The position numbers and the translations under genes were made by a program. Shown piece after piece: positions 9,735 through 18,946 of a DNA stretch of 64,000 nt. The stretch is from Billgrantia kenyensis. Lineage in GTDB: Bacteria; Pseudomonadota; Gammaproteobacteria; Pseudomonadales; Halomonadaceae. Numbering within the stretch: position 1 is the first letter of the stretch; each line of letters opens with the position of its first letter. The notes below the pieces were generated by a model. The model was not told the DNA's origin and made no database searches. It saw only the letters and a list, made by a program, of their open reading frames with translations. The stretch lies in the NCBI RefSeq assembly GCF_013697085.1, contig NZ_JACEFT010000004.1, positions 1-64,000 of the forward strand, given 5' to 3'.

Positions 9735-10715
9735 ATGAAACGCCATGCTTTTTCCGCAGCCGCCTTCTCGGGAGCTCTGCTGGGCGCTGCCATGTTCTCC
9801 GCGCCTGCCGTGGCCCAGGATCGATTCATTACCATCGGTACCGGCGGCCAGACCGGCGTCTACTATGTGGTGGGTCAGTCCGTCTGCCGCATGGTGAACC
9901 GCGGCAGCGACGAGCACAACGTACGCTGTAACGCTCCCTCCACCGGCGGCTCCGTGGCCAACGTCAATGGCATGAAGTCCGGCGAGCTCGACATGGGCGT
10001 GGTGCAATCCGACGTTCAGTTCCGTGCCTATCACGGCGAAGCCAACTTCGAGTCCGATGGCCCTTGGGAGGAGATGCGCGCGGTCTTCACCATGCACGGT
10101 GAGCCGCTGACCGTTGTTGCACGTGCCGACTCCGGCATCGAGCACTTCTCCGACTTCCCCGACAAGCGCGTCAACATCGGCAACCCGGGCTCGGGCCAGC
10201 GCAACACCATGAACGTGGTGATGGAGGCCATGGGTTGGGATACAGACACCTTCTCGCTGGCTTCCCAGCTGGATGCCGCCGAGCAGGCTGCAGCCCTGTC
10301 CGATAACAACATCGATGCCATGGTCTACGTGGTGGGGCACCCCAACGGCTCCATCCAGGAAGCCACTACCACGATCGACGCTCGCATCATTCCGGTGACC
10401 GGTGACGAGATCGACGCTCTGGTCGAGGAGTATCCCTACTACACTCACGCAGTCATTCCCGGTGGCCTGTATCGCGGTAATGACGAGGATGTCGAGACCT
10501 TCGGCGTTGCAGCGACCTTTGTGACCCATGCCGACCTCGACGAGGAGATCGTCTACGAAACCGTCAAGGCGGTCTTCGAGAACTTCGATCGCTTCAAGCG
10601 CCTGCACCCGGCGTTCGAGAACCTCAATGAAGAGGACATGATCTCCGACGGCCTGACCGCACCGCTGCATGACGGTGCTGCACGCTACTATCGCGAGCGC
10701 GGCTGGATCGAGTGA
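9735..10715 (+). CDS. TAXI-family TRAP transporter solute-binding protein
   Basis: 326 residues from the ATG at 9735, which has AAGAGGTG just upstream (an ATG at 9717 lacks a ribosome site). There is a signal peptide, with cleavage near SAPAVAQD. The mature protein opens with the TAXI signature FITIGTGGQTGVYYVVGQSVC and continues with a CNAPSTGGSVANVNGMKSGELDMG segment typical of this family. TAXI receptors feed fused TRAP permeases and bind acidic ligands such as glutamate or related compounds. It heads an operon with the fused permease and uspA, separated from them by a strong hairpin. Confidence 0.93.
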   Translation: MKRHAFSAAAFSGALLGAAMFSAPAVAQDRFITIGTGGQTGVYYVVGQSVCRMVNRGSDEHNVRCNAPSTGGSVANVNGMKSGELDMGVVQSDVQFRAYHGEANFESDGPWEEMRAVFTMHGEPLTVVARADSGIEHFSDFPDKRVNIGNPGSGQRNTMNVVMEAMGWDTDTFSLASQLDAAEQAAALSDNNIDAMVYVVGHPNGSIQEATTTIDARIIPVTGDEIDALVEEYPYYTHAVIPGGLYRGNDEDVETFGVAATFVTHADLDEEIVYETVKAVFENFDRFKRLHPAFENLNEEDMISDGLTAPLHDGAARYYRERGWIE

Positions 10716-10749
10716 ATTCGTGAAGGAGGGCTGAAAACCCCTTCAGGTG

Positions 10750-10781
10750 AGATGCGCGGACCCGGGAGGGTCCGCGCATCT
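10750..10781 (+). terminator. strong hairpin between TAXI receptor and permease
   Basis: 14-bp perfect stem AGATGCGCGGACCC / GGGTCCGCGCATCT with a GGGA loop, then GTTTG. As at dctP/dctQ, it probably limits read-through so that receptor mRNA exceeds permease mRNA. Confidence 0.75.
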
Positions 10782-10867
10782 GTTTGCACCAGGCCGCCGT
10801 CAGGGTGACCCTGGCTCTTTTCACGCACCGGCGACACCAGCACAAGTCATGGTGGGGCAAATCGGCA

Positions 10868-13465
10868 ATGACTGACGAAAAAACCAAGCCAAGTAAGAAT
10901 GAGGTCGATCTGGAGGATATGGTCGCCTCCAGCGATACCGGAGCACGCAAGCCGCTGGGTGCCCCCGGAAAGCTGCTGGTCGGCACCGCTGCCGCCTGGT
11001 CACTGTTCCAGCTCTGGATCGCCTCGCCACTGCCATATATCTTTCGCTTCGGGGTCTTCAACGCCGTCGAGGCGCGTTCGATCCACCTGGCCTTCGCCAC
11101 CTTCCTGGCGTTCATGGCCTATCCGGCGCTGAAGCGCTCGCCGCGCGATCGTATCCCGCTGCAGGACTGGGTGCTGGCGCTGGTGGGGGCCTTCTGTGCC
11201 GCCTATATCTTTCTTTTTTACGCTGAGCTTGCCGAGCGGCCGGGCTCGCCCATCCTGCGCGATGTGATCGTGGGCGTGGTCGGCATCCTGGTACTGCTCG
11301 AGGCGACCCGGCGGGCCCTTGGGCCGCCACTGATGATCGTGGCTTCGGTCTTCATCCTTTACTCACTGCTCGGCCCCTACATGCCGGGTATCCTGGCCCA
11401 TCGCGGGGTCAGCCTGTACGGCCTGGTCAACCACCAGTGGCTGACGGCACAGGGCGTGTTCGGTATTGCCCTGGGCGTCTCCACCAGCTTCGTGTTCCTG
11501 TTTGTGCTGTTCGGCGCCCTGCTCGACAAGGCCGGCGCCGGCAACTATTTCATCAAGGTCGCCTTTTCGCTGCTCGGTCACTACAAGGGAGGGCCGGCCA
11601 AGGCCGCCGTGGTAGCCTCCGGGATGACCGGCCTGATCTCCGGCTCTTCCATTGCCAACACCGTCACTACCGGTACCTTCACCATTCCGATGATGAAGCG
11701 GGTAGGCTTCCCGGCCGAGAAGGCCGGTGCGGTCGAGGTCTCCTCGTCGGTGAACGGGCAAATCATGCCGCCGGTTATGGGTGCGGCGGCCTTCCTGATG
11801 GTGGAGTATGTCGGCATTCCCTACGTGGAGGTCATCCGGCATGCCTTCCTGCCGGCAGTGATCTCCTACATTGCCCTGATCTACATTGTCCACCTGGAGG
11901 CCTTGAAGGCGGACATGCAGGGCTTGCCCTCGAGCAACCCGGTACGGCCTCTGCTCAACAAGGTGCTCGGCTTCCTGACCGGCTTGATCCTGCTGATGGC
12001 GCTGTCGTTTGCCGTCTACTATGGCCTGGGCTGGCTCAAGCCGGTGCTGGGCGATGCCACGCCCTGGGTCGTTGGCGTTGGCCTGGCCGTCATCTATGTC
12101 GGCCTGCTCAAGCTTGGCTCGAACTACCCGGAACTCGAGCTCGACGACCCGGCCTCAAAGGTAGTCAAGCTGCCACGGACCAAGCCCACGGTGTTGGTGG
12201 GGCTGCACTATATCCTGCCGGTGATCGTGCTGGTTTGGTGCCTGATGGTGGAGCGTCTCTCGCCTGGGCTGTCGGCCTTTTGGGCCACGGTGTTCATGAT
12301 CTTCATCATGATCACCCAGCGTCCCATCACCGCCTTCTTCCGCGGTCGTAGCCGTATCGCTGCCGATATCAAGGAGGGTTTTCTCGATCTGTGGGACGGC
12401 CTGGTCGCCGGTGCCCGTAACATGATCGGCATCGGTATCGCCACGGCTACCGCAGGGATCGTGGTGGGCGCGGTCTCGCAGACCGGTGTCGGGCTGGTAC
12501 TGGCCGACGTGGTCGAGATCCTGGCCATGGGCAACCTGATGCTGATCCTGCTGCTCACGGCGGTACTCAGCCTGATCCTGGGCATGGGGCTGCCCACCAC
12601 TGCCAACTACATCGTGGTGTCGGCGCTGATGGCCCCAGTGATCGTGATGCTGGGCCAGCAGAGCGGCCTGATCGTGCCGTTGATCGCGGTTCATCTCTTC
12701 GTCTTCTACTTCGGCATCATGGCCGACGTGACGCCACCTGTGGGGCTGGCGTCGTTCGCGGCGGCGGCGGTCTCGGGCGGTGATCCGCTGCGTACCGGCT
12801 TCCAGGCGTTCTATTACAGCCTGCGCACCGCGGCGCTGCCGTTCCTGTTCATCTTCAATACCGACCTGCTGCTGATAGACGTCGGCTGGCTGCAGGGCAT
12901 AGTGATATTCATCATTGCGACCATCGCCATGTTGATCTTCGCCGCTGGCACCCAGGGCTATCTGCTGGTGCGCAGCCGCTGGTACGAGTCCGTGCTGCTG
13001 TTGCTCGTCGCCTTCACCCTGTTCCGCCCCGGCTACTGGATGGATCGCATCCACGACCCTTACCAGTCGATTCCGCCAGCGGAATTCGCCCAGGCGCTGG
13101 GCCAGGTCGAGGATGGCAGTAACCTGCGTGTGCAGATAGCCGGGGAAGATGCCTTCGGTGATCCCATGACCACCTACTTCCTGGTACCGGTACCGCGGGG
13201 CGATACCGCCGAGCAACGCATGGAAAGGCTGGGCATGGAACTGTGGATCGATGGGGACGAGGCCATCGTCGACTTCGTCGAGTTTGGCAGCCTGGCGGCG
13301 GACATCGGCTTCGACTTCGATCAGGAGATCATCGAAGTCCTGGCCCCGGTGGATCGCTGGGCCAAGGAGTGGATGTGGATCCCGGGCTTCCTGGTATTCG
13401 GCCTGGTGGTGCTGTTGCAGCGTCAGCGTAAGCAACGGCAGACGTCAACCGCCCATGCCGCTTGA
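10868..13465 (+). CDS. TRAP transporter fused permease (DctQ-DctM type, DUF3394 tail)
   Basis: 865 residues from the ATG at 10868 (MTDEKTKPS); a 28-codon upstream extension from 10784 overlaps the terminator end and is less likely. Small-permease-like spans (about 30-160) are joined to a DctM-like body (about 160-690) with motifs GLISGSSIANTVTTGTF, NGQIMPPVMGAAAF and LGMGLPTTANYI. The C-terminal about 130 residues, with a soluble stretch and a last helix (MWIPGFLVFGLVVLLQ), look like the DUF3394 extension found on these fused permeases. It imports the TAXI ligand across the inner membrane. Confidence 0.92.
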   Translation: MTDEKTKPSKNEVDLEDMVASSDTGARKPLGAPGKLLVGTAAAWSLFQLWIASPLPYIFRFGVFNAVEARSIHLAFATFLAFMAYPALKRSPRDRIPLQDWVLALVGAFCAAYIFLFYAELAERPGSPILRDVIVGVVGILVLLEATRRALGPPLMIVASVFILYSLLGPYMPGILAHRGVSLYGLVNHQWLTAQGVFGIALGVSTSFVFLFVLFGALLDKAGAGNYFIKVAFSLLGHYKGGPAKAAVVASGMTGLISGSSIANTVTTGTFTIPMMKRVGFPAEKAGAVEVSSSVNGQIMPPVMGAAAFLMVEYVGIPYVEVIRHAFLPAVISYIALIYIVHLEALKADMQGLPSSNPVRPLLNKVLGFLTGLILLMALSFAVYYGLGWLKPVLGDATPWVVGVGLAVIYVGLLKLGSNYPELELDDPASKVVKLPRTKPTVLVGLHYILPVIVLVWCLMVERLSPGLSAFWATVFMIFIMITQRPITAFFRGRSRIAADIKEGFLDLWDGLVAGARNMIGIGIATATAGIVVGAVSQTGVGLVLADVVEILAMGNLMLILLLTAVLSLILGMGLPTTANYIVVSALMAPVIVMLGQQSGLIVPLIAVHLFVFYFGIMADVTPPVGLASFAAAAVSGGDPLRTGFQAFYYSLRTAALPFLFIFNTDLLLIDVGWLQGIVIFIIATIAMLIFAAGTQGYLLVRSRWYESVLLLLVAFTLFRPGYWMDRIHDPYQSIPPAEFAQALGQVEDGSNLRVQIAGEDAFGDPMTTYFLVPVPRGDTAEQRMERLGMELWIDGDEAIVDFVEFGSLAADIGFDFDQEIIEVLAPVDRWAKEWMWIPGFLVFGLVVLLQRQRKQRQTSTAHAA

Positions 13466-13476
13466 GGAGGGGTGAG

Positions 13477-13905
13477 ATGTACAACAAGATTCTGCTGTCG
13501 GTCGATCTCAATGAGGAGTCCTCCTGGGCCAAGGCGCTGCCCACAGCATTGACGCTGTGCCATACCTTCGGGGCTTCGCTGCATGTGGTGACGGTGCTGC
13601 CGGACTACCACATGCCGCTGGTGGGATCCTACTTCCCGCGCGACTTCTCGAAGAAGGCTCATGAGGCGGTATCCGAGGCCCAGCACAAGTTCATCAAGGA
13701 GCATGTGCCCGATGACATCAAGGTGCAGTCGGTGATCGTCGATGGCTCGCCCTGGGAGGCGATCGTCAAGACTGCCAAGAAGCTCGAAGTGGACCTTATC
13801 GTGATGGCCTCGCACAACAAGCGGAAGTTCGCCGACTACGTGTTGGGGCCCAATGCCGAGCACGTGGTTCATCATTCGAAGGTGTCGGTGATGATCGTGC
13901 GCTGA
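13477..13905 (+). CDS. universal stress protein (UspA family), transporter-linked
   Basis: 142 residues from the ATG at 13477; GAGGAGG sits 6 bases before it and just after the permease stop, so it is the last gene of the TAXI-TRAP operon. UspA fold: ILLSVDLNEESS at the first strand, DLIVMASH near residue 106, then LGPNAEHVVHHSKVSVMIVR at the end. The usual Gly-x2-Gly part of the nucleotide loop is altered (SHNKRKFADYVLGPNAE), so ATP binding is not certain. In Halomonas the ectoine TRAP system TeaABC carries a Usp-type regulator (TeaD) in the same place, which suggests a modulatory role here. Confidence 0.88.
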   Translation: MYNKILLSVDLNEESSWAKALPTALTLCHTFGASLHVVTVLPDYHMPLVGSYFPRDFSKKAHEAVSEAQHKFIKEHVPDDIKVQSVIVDGSPWEAIVKTAKKLEVDLIVMASHNKRKFADYVLGPNAEHVVHHSKVSVMIVR

Positions 13906-13923
13906 GCGTGGTGAGGTTCACGT

Positions 13924-13956
13924 GCAGACGCCCCGGTCAGTGACCGGGGCGTCTGC
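13924..13956. terminator. strong terminator hairpin after uspA
   Basis: 15-bp perfect stem GCAGACGCCCCGGTC / GACCGGGGCGTCTGC with a 3-base loop, between the convergent uspA and soxYZ ends; GTTCTT follows on the plus strand. Confidence 0.8.
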
Positions 13957-13980
13957 GTTCTTGCGAGTCGCTGTGCGACG

Positions 13981-14808
13981 TCAGGAAAGGTCGATCTCGG
14001 CCACGTGTCGTGCCGTCTCTCCACTGTCGTCCTGCCAGATGAACTCTGCCTCCCCGCTCTGCTCGGGAGTGAGGAAGAAGCGCAGGTAGGGGTTGGCAGA
14101 GATCGACTGGTGCAGCTCTGCCTCGAATACCGTATCGCCCTCGATCGACACGCTGAAGCGCTCGATGATGTGGCGGGGCAGGGTGTCACCGTCGTCGTCC
14201 TCGCGTAGGCCGGTTTCCATGGGGTGATTGATCAGCGTGCGCACTTCGGCCGGCTCTCCAGCGGCAAGGCCGGACGCAATGCTCACCCGTGGATTTGAGA
14301 GCGCGTCGGGTGCTTCGCCGCCGGCACGTACCAGGCAGCCGCTCACGGTGATGCGTACCTCGCGGGCAGTGGCGAAGCGTTCGCCCTGGTGGCTGGTGGC
14401 GATGGCAATCACTTCCTGGGTCTCGTTGAGGCGGACCCGGGTGGAGATCTCCGGTTTGGCGCTTAGCGGTGACAGGTGAAAGGTGGCGATCTCGGGAGAG
14501 GGGTTGGCGTTGGCAAACAGGTCGACTCGCTCGATGTAGTCCCCCTCGTCGAGCTCGCCATCGAAACTGACGGTGAGCGCAACGGCCGAGCCATCCTCCG
14601 AGACATGCGGCAGGTCGAGTGTCAGCCCCTGGGTATGCGGTTCGCTATCGCCCAGCAGGCTCTGGGCGGCCTCCAGGCGCTGCCAGGGCTCGCTTGCCAG
14701 GCCTGGTAGCGCCAACGTAGCCAGGCCGAGCCCGGTGATGGCAACCCCCAGTCCGCGCAGCAGCCGACGGCCCAGGAGGATGAAACGTGAGGAAGAGGAC
14801 GAATGCAT
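13981..14808 (-). CDS. fused SoxY-SoxZ sulfur carrier protein
   Basis: 275 residues from the ATG at 14808, which has GGAG 6 bases upstream; an in-frame TTG at 14829 is less likely. A signal peptide is followed by a SoxY-like domain (to about residue 165) that contains the only mature cysteine, in TVSGCLVRAGG. A SoxZ domain follows with the hallmark IN-HPMETGLR and a SANPYLRFF stretch near the C-terminus. Separate SoxY and SoxZ carry sulfur on a C-terminal GGCGG cysteine; here the cysteine is internal because the two are fused. It lies 17 bases after yeeE, downstream of fccB and a cytochrome c, so a role in periplasmic sulfide or thiosulfate oxidation is inferred. Confidence 0.82.
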   Translation of the reverse strand: MHSSSSSRFILLGRRLLRGLGVAITGLGLATLALPGLASEPWQRLEAAQSLLGDSEPHTQGLTLDLPHVSEDGSAVALTVSFDGELDEGDYIERVDLFANANPSPEIATFHLSPLSAKPEISTRVRLNETQEVIAIATSHQGERFATAREVRITVSGCLVRAGGEAPDALSNPRVSIASGLAAGEPAEVRTLINHPMETGLREDDDGDTLPRHIIERFSVSIEGDTVFEAELHQSISANPYLRFFLTPEQSGEAEFIWQDDSGETARHVAEIDLS

Positions 14809-14825
14809 TGGCTTCTCCGGTTGAG

Positions 14826-15848
14826 TCAAGGCTTGGACAACGCCAGGGGGCCGTGGATTCCCAGCCGGGCGCCCAGCATGATGCTTGCCACGGCGATGAG
14901 GGAGGCAAGGGATAGCGTCGAGAAGCCCGAGAGGCCCTGGCCGATGGAGCAGCCCAGAGACATGACCCCGCCTATCCCCATGAGTGTTCCGCCCACCATG
15001 CTGCGCAGCATATGCGTCGGCGAGTCGAAGGAGCGCAGGTTGAAGTCACGGCGCAGCAGTGCCATCAGTACAGCGCCCAGCAGCACGCCCCCTACTACGC
15101 TGACGGCAAAGCCCAGGCGGGTTCCGGTGGAGAGCATCAGATACTGCAGGGACTCACCGATAGGGGCGACGAAGGTAAGGCTAGCCAGGCGCACCGGCTC
15201 GAAGTCGTCGAAGCCGAGCACGCCGGTGGTATACCAGCTGGCGGGAACCAGGGCGCCGATGACTAGGCCGGCGATCCAGTCACGTGGCGACGCGCGGAAC
15301 TCCCGGCCGGAAAAAGCCCAGGCTGCAAGGCAGCCCCCGATGATCAGCGCCGGAAGCCACCCCGGCAACCCGAGCAGCTGTGGCAGCGTGGCTGCGGGCA
15401 GGGTGAGGGAAAAGCTCTCCAGCCACAGGCGAAGAGGAGCGAGAACACCCGAGAGCACCATGTAGGCAGCAAGGCCCAGGCAGACCAGCACCACGAAGCT
15501 GCGCAGGTTTCCGCTGCCGAGAAGCACCAGGGCACGGGCACCGCAGCCGTTTGCCAGCGCCATGCCATAGCCGAAGAGCAGTCCACCCAGCGGCAGGGCC
15601 AGCCATGCCAGGCTGGGCACGGTGTAGATCGAGGCTTCGAGCGATACCATGCCGCTCGCCCCCAGGGCTTGGCTGCCCAGCAAGGCCACCCCCATGGCCA
15701 GGGCAAAGGCGCGCAGTTTGCGCGTATCACCCGAATGCTGCGTATGGTGGAGACTCCTGAGCAGGCAGAAGCCGGATAGCTGAGCCGTGGCGCCAAAGAC
15801 CAGGCCAATCGTCAGCCCTGCCCACACGACCAGCTCGGTATGACTCAT
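14826..15848 (-). CDS. YeeE/YedE family (sulf_transp) membrane transporter
   Basis: 340 residues with about nine to ten membrane spans. Three conserved cysteine motifs of the family are visible: LSGFCLLR (about residue 28), ANGCGARALV (about 101) and SLGCSIGQGLSG (about 305). YeeE/YedE proteins import thiosulfate or move other reactive sulfur through cysteines lining the pore, and SoxT-type members accompany sox genes. It is followed by the fused SoxYZ gene and preceded by fccB after a hairpin, which supports a role in sulfur handling for the same pathway. Confidence 0.88.
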   Translation of the reverse strand: MSHTELVVWAGLTIGLVFGATAQLSGFCLLRSLHHTQHSGDTRKLRAFALAMGVALLGSQALGASGMVSLEASIYTVPSLAWLALPLGGLLFGYGMALANGCGARALVLLGSGNLRSFVVLVCLGLAAYMVLSGVLAPLRLWLESFSLTLPAATLPQLLGLPGWLPALIIGGCLAAWAFSGREFRASPRDWIAGLVIGALVPASWYTTGVLGFDDFEPVRLASLTFVAPIGESLQYLMLSTGTRLGFAVSVVGGVLLGAVLMALLRRDFNLRSFDSPTHMLRSMVGGTLMGIGGVMSLGCSIGQGLSGFSTLSLASLIAVASIMLGARLGIHGPLALSKP

Positions 15849-15882
15849 GGTGGAAATGCCTCATGACATGGATTACATGGGA

Positions 15883-15906
15883 ACGGGCCACCCTGAGGTG
15901 GCCCGT
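15883..15906 (-). terminator. hairpin between fccB and yeeE
   Basis: 10-bp perfect stem ACGGGCCACC / GGTGGCCCGT with a 4-base loop, in the 120-base gap. No T-tract on the minus strand, so it may reduce rather than stop transcription into yeeE-soxYZ. Confidence 0.5.
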
Positions 15907-15968
15907 GTGTGCGACGCCCCTGGCCTGCGAAAGCCCCGGGGATTATAACGCCTTGAAGCTGGCCGGTG

Positions 15969-17285
15969 TCAGGTCTGGGTACCCCAGGTATCCTGGCAGA
16001 TGGCGTTGTACCAGCCGACGGCGTATTCAGCTTCCAGCGCACGGGTGGTGTCCGGCGCATCCATCGGACTGACTCCTCCTGAGCCCTCCACCTCGGCGAT
16101 CACCCCGTCCTTGACGCGATACACGCCGGCGACCGAGATACCGTATTCGGGCCCGACCAGGCTATAGCAGGTATTGGTCCAGTGCGCCGCAGGTGCGGGG
16201 CGCGACTCCAATGAAGCGGCGATGGCCACTGCCACGACCTTGGCCTGGGCATTGGCACAGAAACCGGACTTGGGCATCGGTGCGGCAACGGTGGCATCAC
16301 CGATGACGTAGATGTCCTCGGCCTGCTGGGACTCGAAGGTCTCCGGCTTGACCGGTACCCAGCCGGAGTCGTCGGTAACGCCGGCCCGCTCGGCGATCCA
16401 GCCTGCCTTCTGCGGTGGTATCACATTGAGCACGTCGGCCTGATGCACGGTACCGAACTCGGTCTCGACCTCCAGGCGGTCCGCATCCACTCGGGTCACG
16501 CGACCGTCGTCGGAGAGTCCCACCCACTCGATGCGGTCGCCATAAAGCCGTTCCCAGCCCTCCATGAACAAGCCCTGCTTGGAGAAGTTGTCCTTGGCAT
16601 CGAGAATCAGCACCTTGGACTTGGGCTTGTACTGTGCCAAGTAGTTGGCCACCAGGCTGGCTCGCTCGTAGGGACCGGGCGGGCAGCGGAAGGGGTTGTC
16701 CGGCGCCACCATCACGAAAGTGCCGCCATCCTCCATGGCTTCCAACTGGGCACGAAGCTTTTCGGTCTGGCTTCCGGCCTTCCATGCATGCGGTGCCTTC
16801 TCGGCAGCGTCTTCGTCGTAGCCTTCCAGGACATTCCAGCGTATGTCGATCCCGGGTGAGAGCACCAGGCGGTCATACTCCAGTTCACTGCCGGTTGAGA
16901 GCTTGACCGTATGCGCCGCGGCATCGATGTCCTCTGCCGTGGCGTGGATTACCCGCACGCCATAGCGATCCTGCAGCTCGTCGTAGCCGTGAGCGATGGA
17001 ATCCATGCTGCGCAGACCGCCCAAGTGCAGGTTGCTGAAGGGACAGGTATAGAAGGTTTCGGCGGGCTCGACCAGTACGACCTCGATGGCGGGGTTGGCG
17101 CGCTTGAGGTACTTGGCTGCCGTGGCGCCACCGAAGCCGCCGCCGACGACGACGACCTTGCCGGCGTGCTGGCCACCGATGGCAAAGGGGGAAATACCGC
17201 CAACCAGGGGGAGGAGGGTGGCGGCGCCCAGCCCCTTGACCATCTGCCGGCGACTGATGCCGGTACCTTTGAAATGCTGTGTCAT
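15969..17285 (-). CDS. fccB: flavocytochrome c sulfide dehydrogenase, flavoprotein subunit
   Basis: 438 residues from the ATG at 17285 (GAGAGGC upstream). A Tat-type signal ([10 protein letters not shown], residues 11-20) precedes an FAD-binding [17 protein letters not shown] (44-60). The redox-active cysteine pair of this family is kept: Cys201 in [10 protein letters not shown] and Cys343 in [10 protein letters not shown]. The protein oxidises sulfide in the periplasm and passes electrons to cytochrome c. The gene directly follows a monoheme cytochrome c gene, its likely partner, in place of the diheme FccA of phototrophs. Confidence 0.9.
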   Translation of the reverse strand: MTQHFKGTGISRRQMVKGLGAATLLPLVGGISPFAIGGQHAGKVVVVGGGFGGATAAKYLKRANPAIEVVLVEPAETFYTCPFSNLHLGGLRSMDSIAHGYDELQDRYGVRVIHATAEDIDAAAHTVKLSTGSELEYDRLVLSPGIDIRWNVLEGYDEDAAEKAPHAWKAGSQTEKLRAQLEAMEDGGTFVMVAPDNPFRCPPGPYERASLVANYLAQYKPKSKVLILDAKDNFSKQGLFMEGWERLYGDRIEWVGLSDDGRVTRVDADRLEVETEFGTVHQADVLNVIPPQKAGWIAERAGVTDDSGWVPVKPETFESQQAEDIYVIGDATVAAPMPKSGFCANAQAKVVAVAIAASLESRPAPAAHWTNTCYSLVGPEYGISVAGVYRVKDGVIAEVEGSGGVSPMDAPDTTRALEAEYAVGWYNAICQDTWGTQT

Positions 17286-17295
17286 GGCGAGCCTC

Positions 17296-17670
17296 TCACT
17301 CCTGCGGTTCTTGGTCTGCTGGCGAATCGCCTTCGGCCTCGGGGTCGATGGCGGCGAAGTGCCCGGCCAGGGCGACCAGCTCCTCATCGGTAAAGCCCTT
17401 GGCGATACGATCCATGATGGTGGTATCGCTTGTCTCTTCGTGCTTGAACGCGAGCAGTCGCGACTCGAGCACGGCGGCGGGTCTTCCGGCGATGGTCGGC
17501 ACGCTACCTGACCGGCGGCCATCGGTGCCGTGGCAGTTGGCGCAGGCGCTAGCCAGTAGGCCTACCTGCTCGGAGGAAAGGTTGGTTTCGGCGACAGCCG
17601 TGGTGGCGGCTCCCAAGGACAGTAGAGTGCCCATGATCGGTGTTACTGCCCTGCGAATCGACCGATTCAT
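17296..17670 (-). CDS. class I cytochrome c, probable partner of FccB
   Basis: 124 residues, signal peptide (cleavage near AVAETN), one heme motif C-A-N-C-H at about 43-47 and a methionine ([10 protein letters not shown]) as the likely sixth ligand. The C-terminus is acidic. GGAG precedes the ATG, and the stop is 10 bases before the fccB start, so the two are co-transcribed. It probably accepts electrons from the FccB flavin and relays them to the respiratory chain. Confidence 0.88.
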   Translation of the reverse strand: MNRSIRRAVTPIMGTLLSLGAATTAVAETNLSSEQVGLLASACANCHGTDGRRSGSVPTIAGRPAAVLESRLLAFKHEETSDTTIMDRIAKGFTDEELVALAGHFAAIDPEAEGDSPADQEPQE

Positions 17671-18011
17671 CGTCAGGCTCCTGATTGCGTTATCTTTTAT
17701 TACTACCCTAATTCAGCATGTTAAAGCCAAATGCAGGGCGCAAGAAGGAATACTTCGGCATTCTCTTATGACAGAACGAGAGAAATATCACTCGCGTTAT
17801 TTCTTGTGACATGGCTTCAGCTGATTGCCGAGCCTTGCTGGCTGGCCTGCTGCAATAGTGTGTTGAGAGTTCTTTCTGCTGCGTTGACAACTTTGCTCGG
17901 CATGCTTGTGCGCGGTCAACTACAGTACGAATACAACAAGACGTCATCCGGGCCTCCTGGCTGGCAAGACGCTGACTTTGTCTTCCCAAGGCGATAAAAC
18001 GGGGTACAAAA
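17671..18011. other. 341-base intergenic region between cytochrome c and DUF2189 genes
   Basis: Divergent promoter region, more AT-rich than its surroundings. It contains an inverted repeat AGAAATA (17781-17787) / TATTTCT (17798-17804), and GTTGAC (17883-17888) / GTCAAC (17915-17920) 26 bases apart. No convincing reading frame or RNA gene was seen. The repeats are candidate operators for the sulfide module, without direct support. Confidence 0.4.
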
Positions 18012-18827
18012 ATGAACGCAGCAACAAGAAGCGCCGGAAAAGCCTCAATTCCCAACGTCAAGATAACCATCAACCCGGTGGGCATGGACAGGCCGCGTGC
18101 CTGGCTGGCGGCCGGCTTCGAGGACTTTCGTCAGGCGACTGCCGTGAGTCTCGCCTACGGGATGTTCTGGGTCGGGCTGAGCATTGCCGTCACCGCTGGC
18201 GCCATTGTCCTCGACCTGTGGCACTGGCTGTTGCCGATGGTGGCGGGCTTCATGTTCATCGGACCGCTGGTCGCTGTCGGCTCCTATGGCATCAGTCGTG
18301 CCCTGGAAGCCGGTCGAGCCCCGCACCTGGGAGATGCCTTCGGTGCCTGGCGCCCGCATGCCGGCCAACTGGCCATGATGGGCGTGATGATGATGATCTT
18401 CTTCCTGGCCTGGATCCGCCTGGCCACGCTGCTGTTTGCCCTGTTCTTCGGCTATGAGGCGCCGGGAGCGGCAGAGATCTACGCTTCTCTGCTGACGACA
18501 CCGCAAGGTCTCGGCATGATTGCCGTGGGGACAGCGGTGGGCGCCGTGCTGGCCTTTGGTGCGTTTTCCATCAGCGCGGTTGCCATTCCGACGCTAATGG
18601 ACCAGGACCTCACCTTCATGGAGGGAATCGAAGCCAGCGTGCGTGCCGTGGCACGCAACTTCCGCCCGATGCTGCTGTGGGCCGCCATCCTGACGGGCTG
18701 CGTGCTGGTGGGGGTGCTCACCTTCTATATTGGCCTGGCACTGATCCTGCCCGTGCTCGGCCACGCCAGCTGGCACGCCTACGAGGACCTGGTTCGCTGC
18801 GAGCCGGTCGATAAGCTCGAATCGTGA
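18012..18827 (+). CDS. DUF2189 family membrane protein
   Basis: 271 residues, six predicted spans. The N-terminus INPVGMDRPRAWLAAGFEDF and the later YGMFWVGLS and FMFIGPLVAVGSYGISRALE stretches are the DUF2189 pattern (putative integral membrane proteins often near cytochrome oxidase genes). The function is not known. GGGGTA is a weak ribosome site before the ATG. It is divergent from the cytochrome c/fccB operon and ends in its own hairpin. Confidence 0.83.
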   Translation: MNAATRSAGKASIPNVKITINPVGMDRPRAWLAAGFEDFRQATAVSLAYGMFWVGLSIAVTAGAIVLDLWHWLLPMVAGFMFIGPLVAVGSYGISRALEAGRAPHLGDAFGAWRPHAGQLAMMGVMMMIFFLAWIRLATLLFALFFGYEAPGAAEIYASLLTTPQGLGMIAVGTAVGAVLAFGAFSISAVAIPTLMDQDLTFMEGIEASVRAVARNFRPMLLWAAILTGCVLVGVLTFYIGLALILPVLGHASWHAYEDLVRCEPVDKLES

Positions 18828-18837
18828 CCAAGACAGC

Positions 18838-18863
18838 CGACAGGGGGCCGGCGCCCCCTGTCG
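18838..18863 (+). terminator. hairpin after the DUF2189 gene
   Basis: 10-bp perfect stem CGACAGGGGG / CCCCCTGTCG with a 6-base loop, 10 bases after the stop; the tail is TATCA, not T-rich. Confidence 0.6.
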
Positions 18864-18946
18864 TATCACATCCTGGCACTTCCAACTGAACTTTCCTTCA
18901 GTTTCGCGTACGCTTGGCCACATCCCCTTTGTCCCGGATAGTATCA

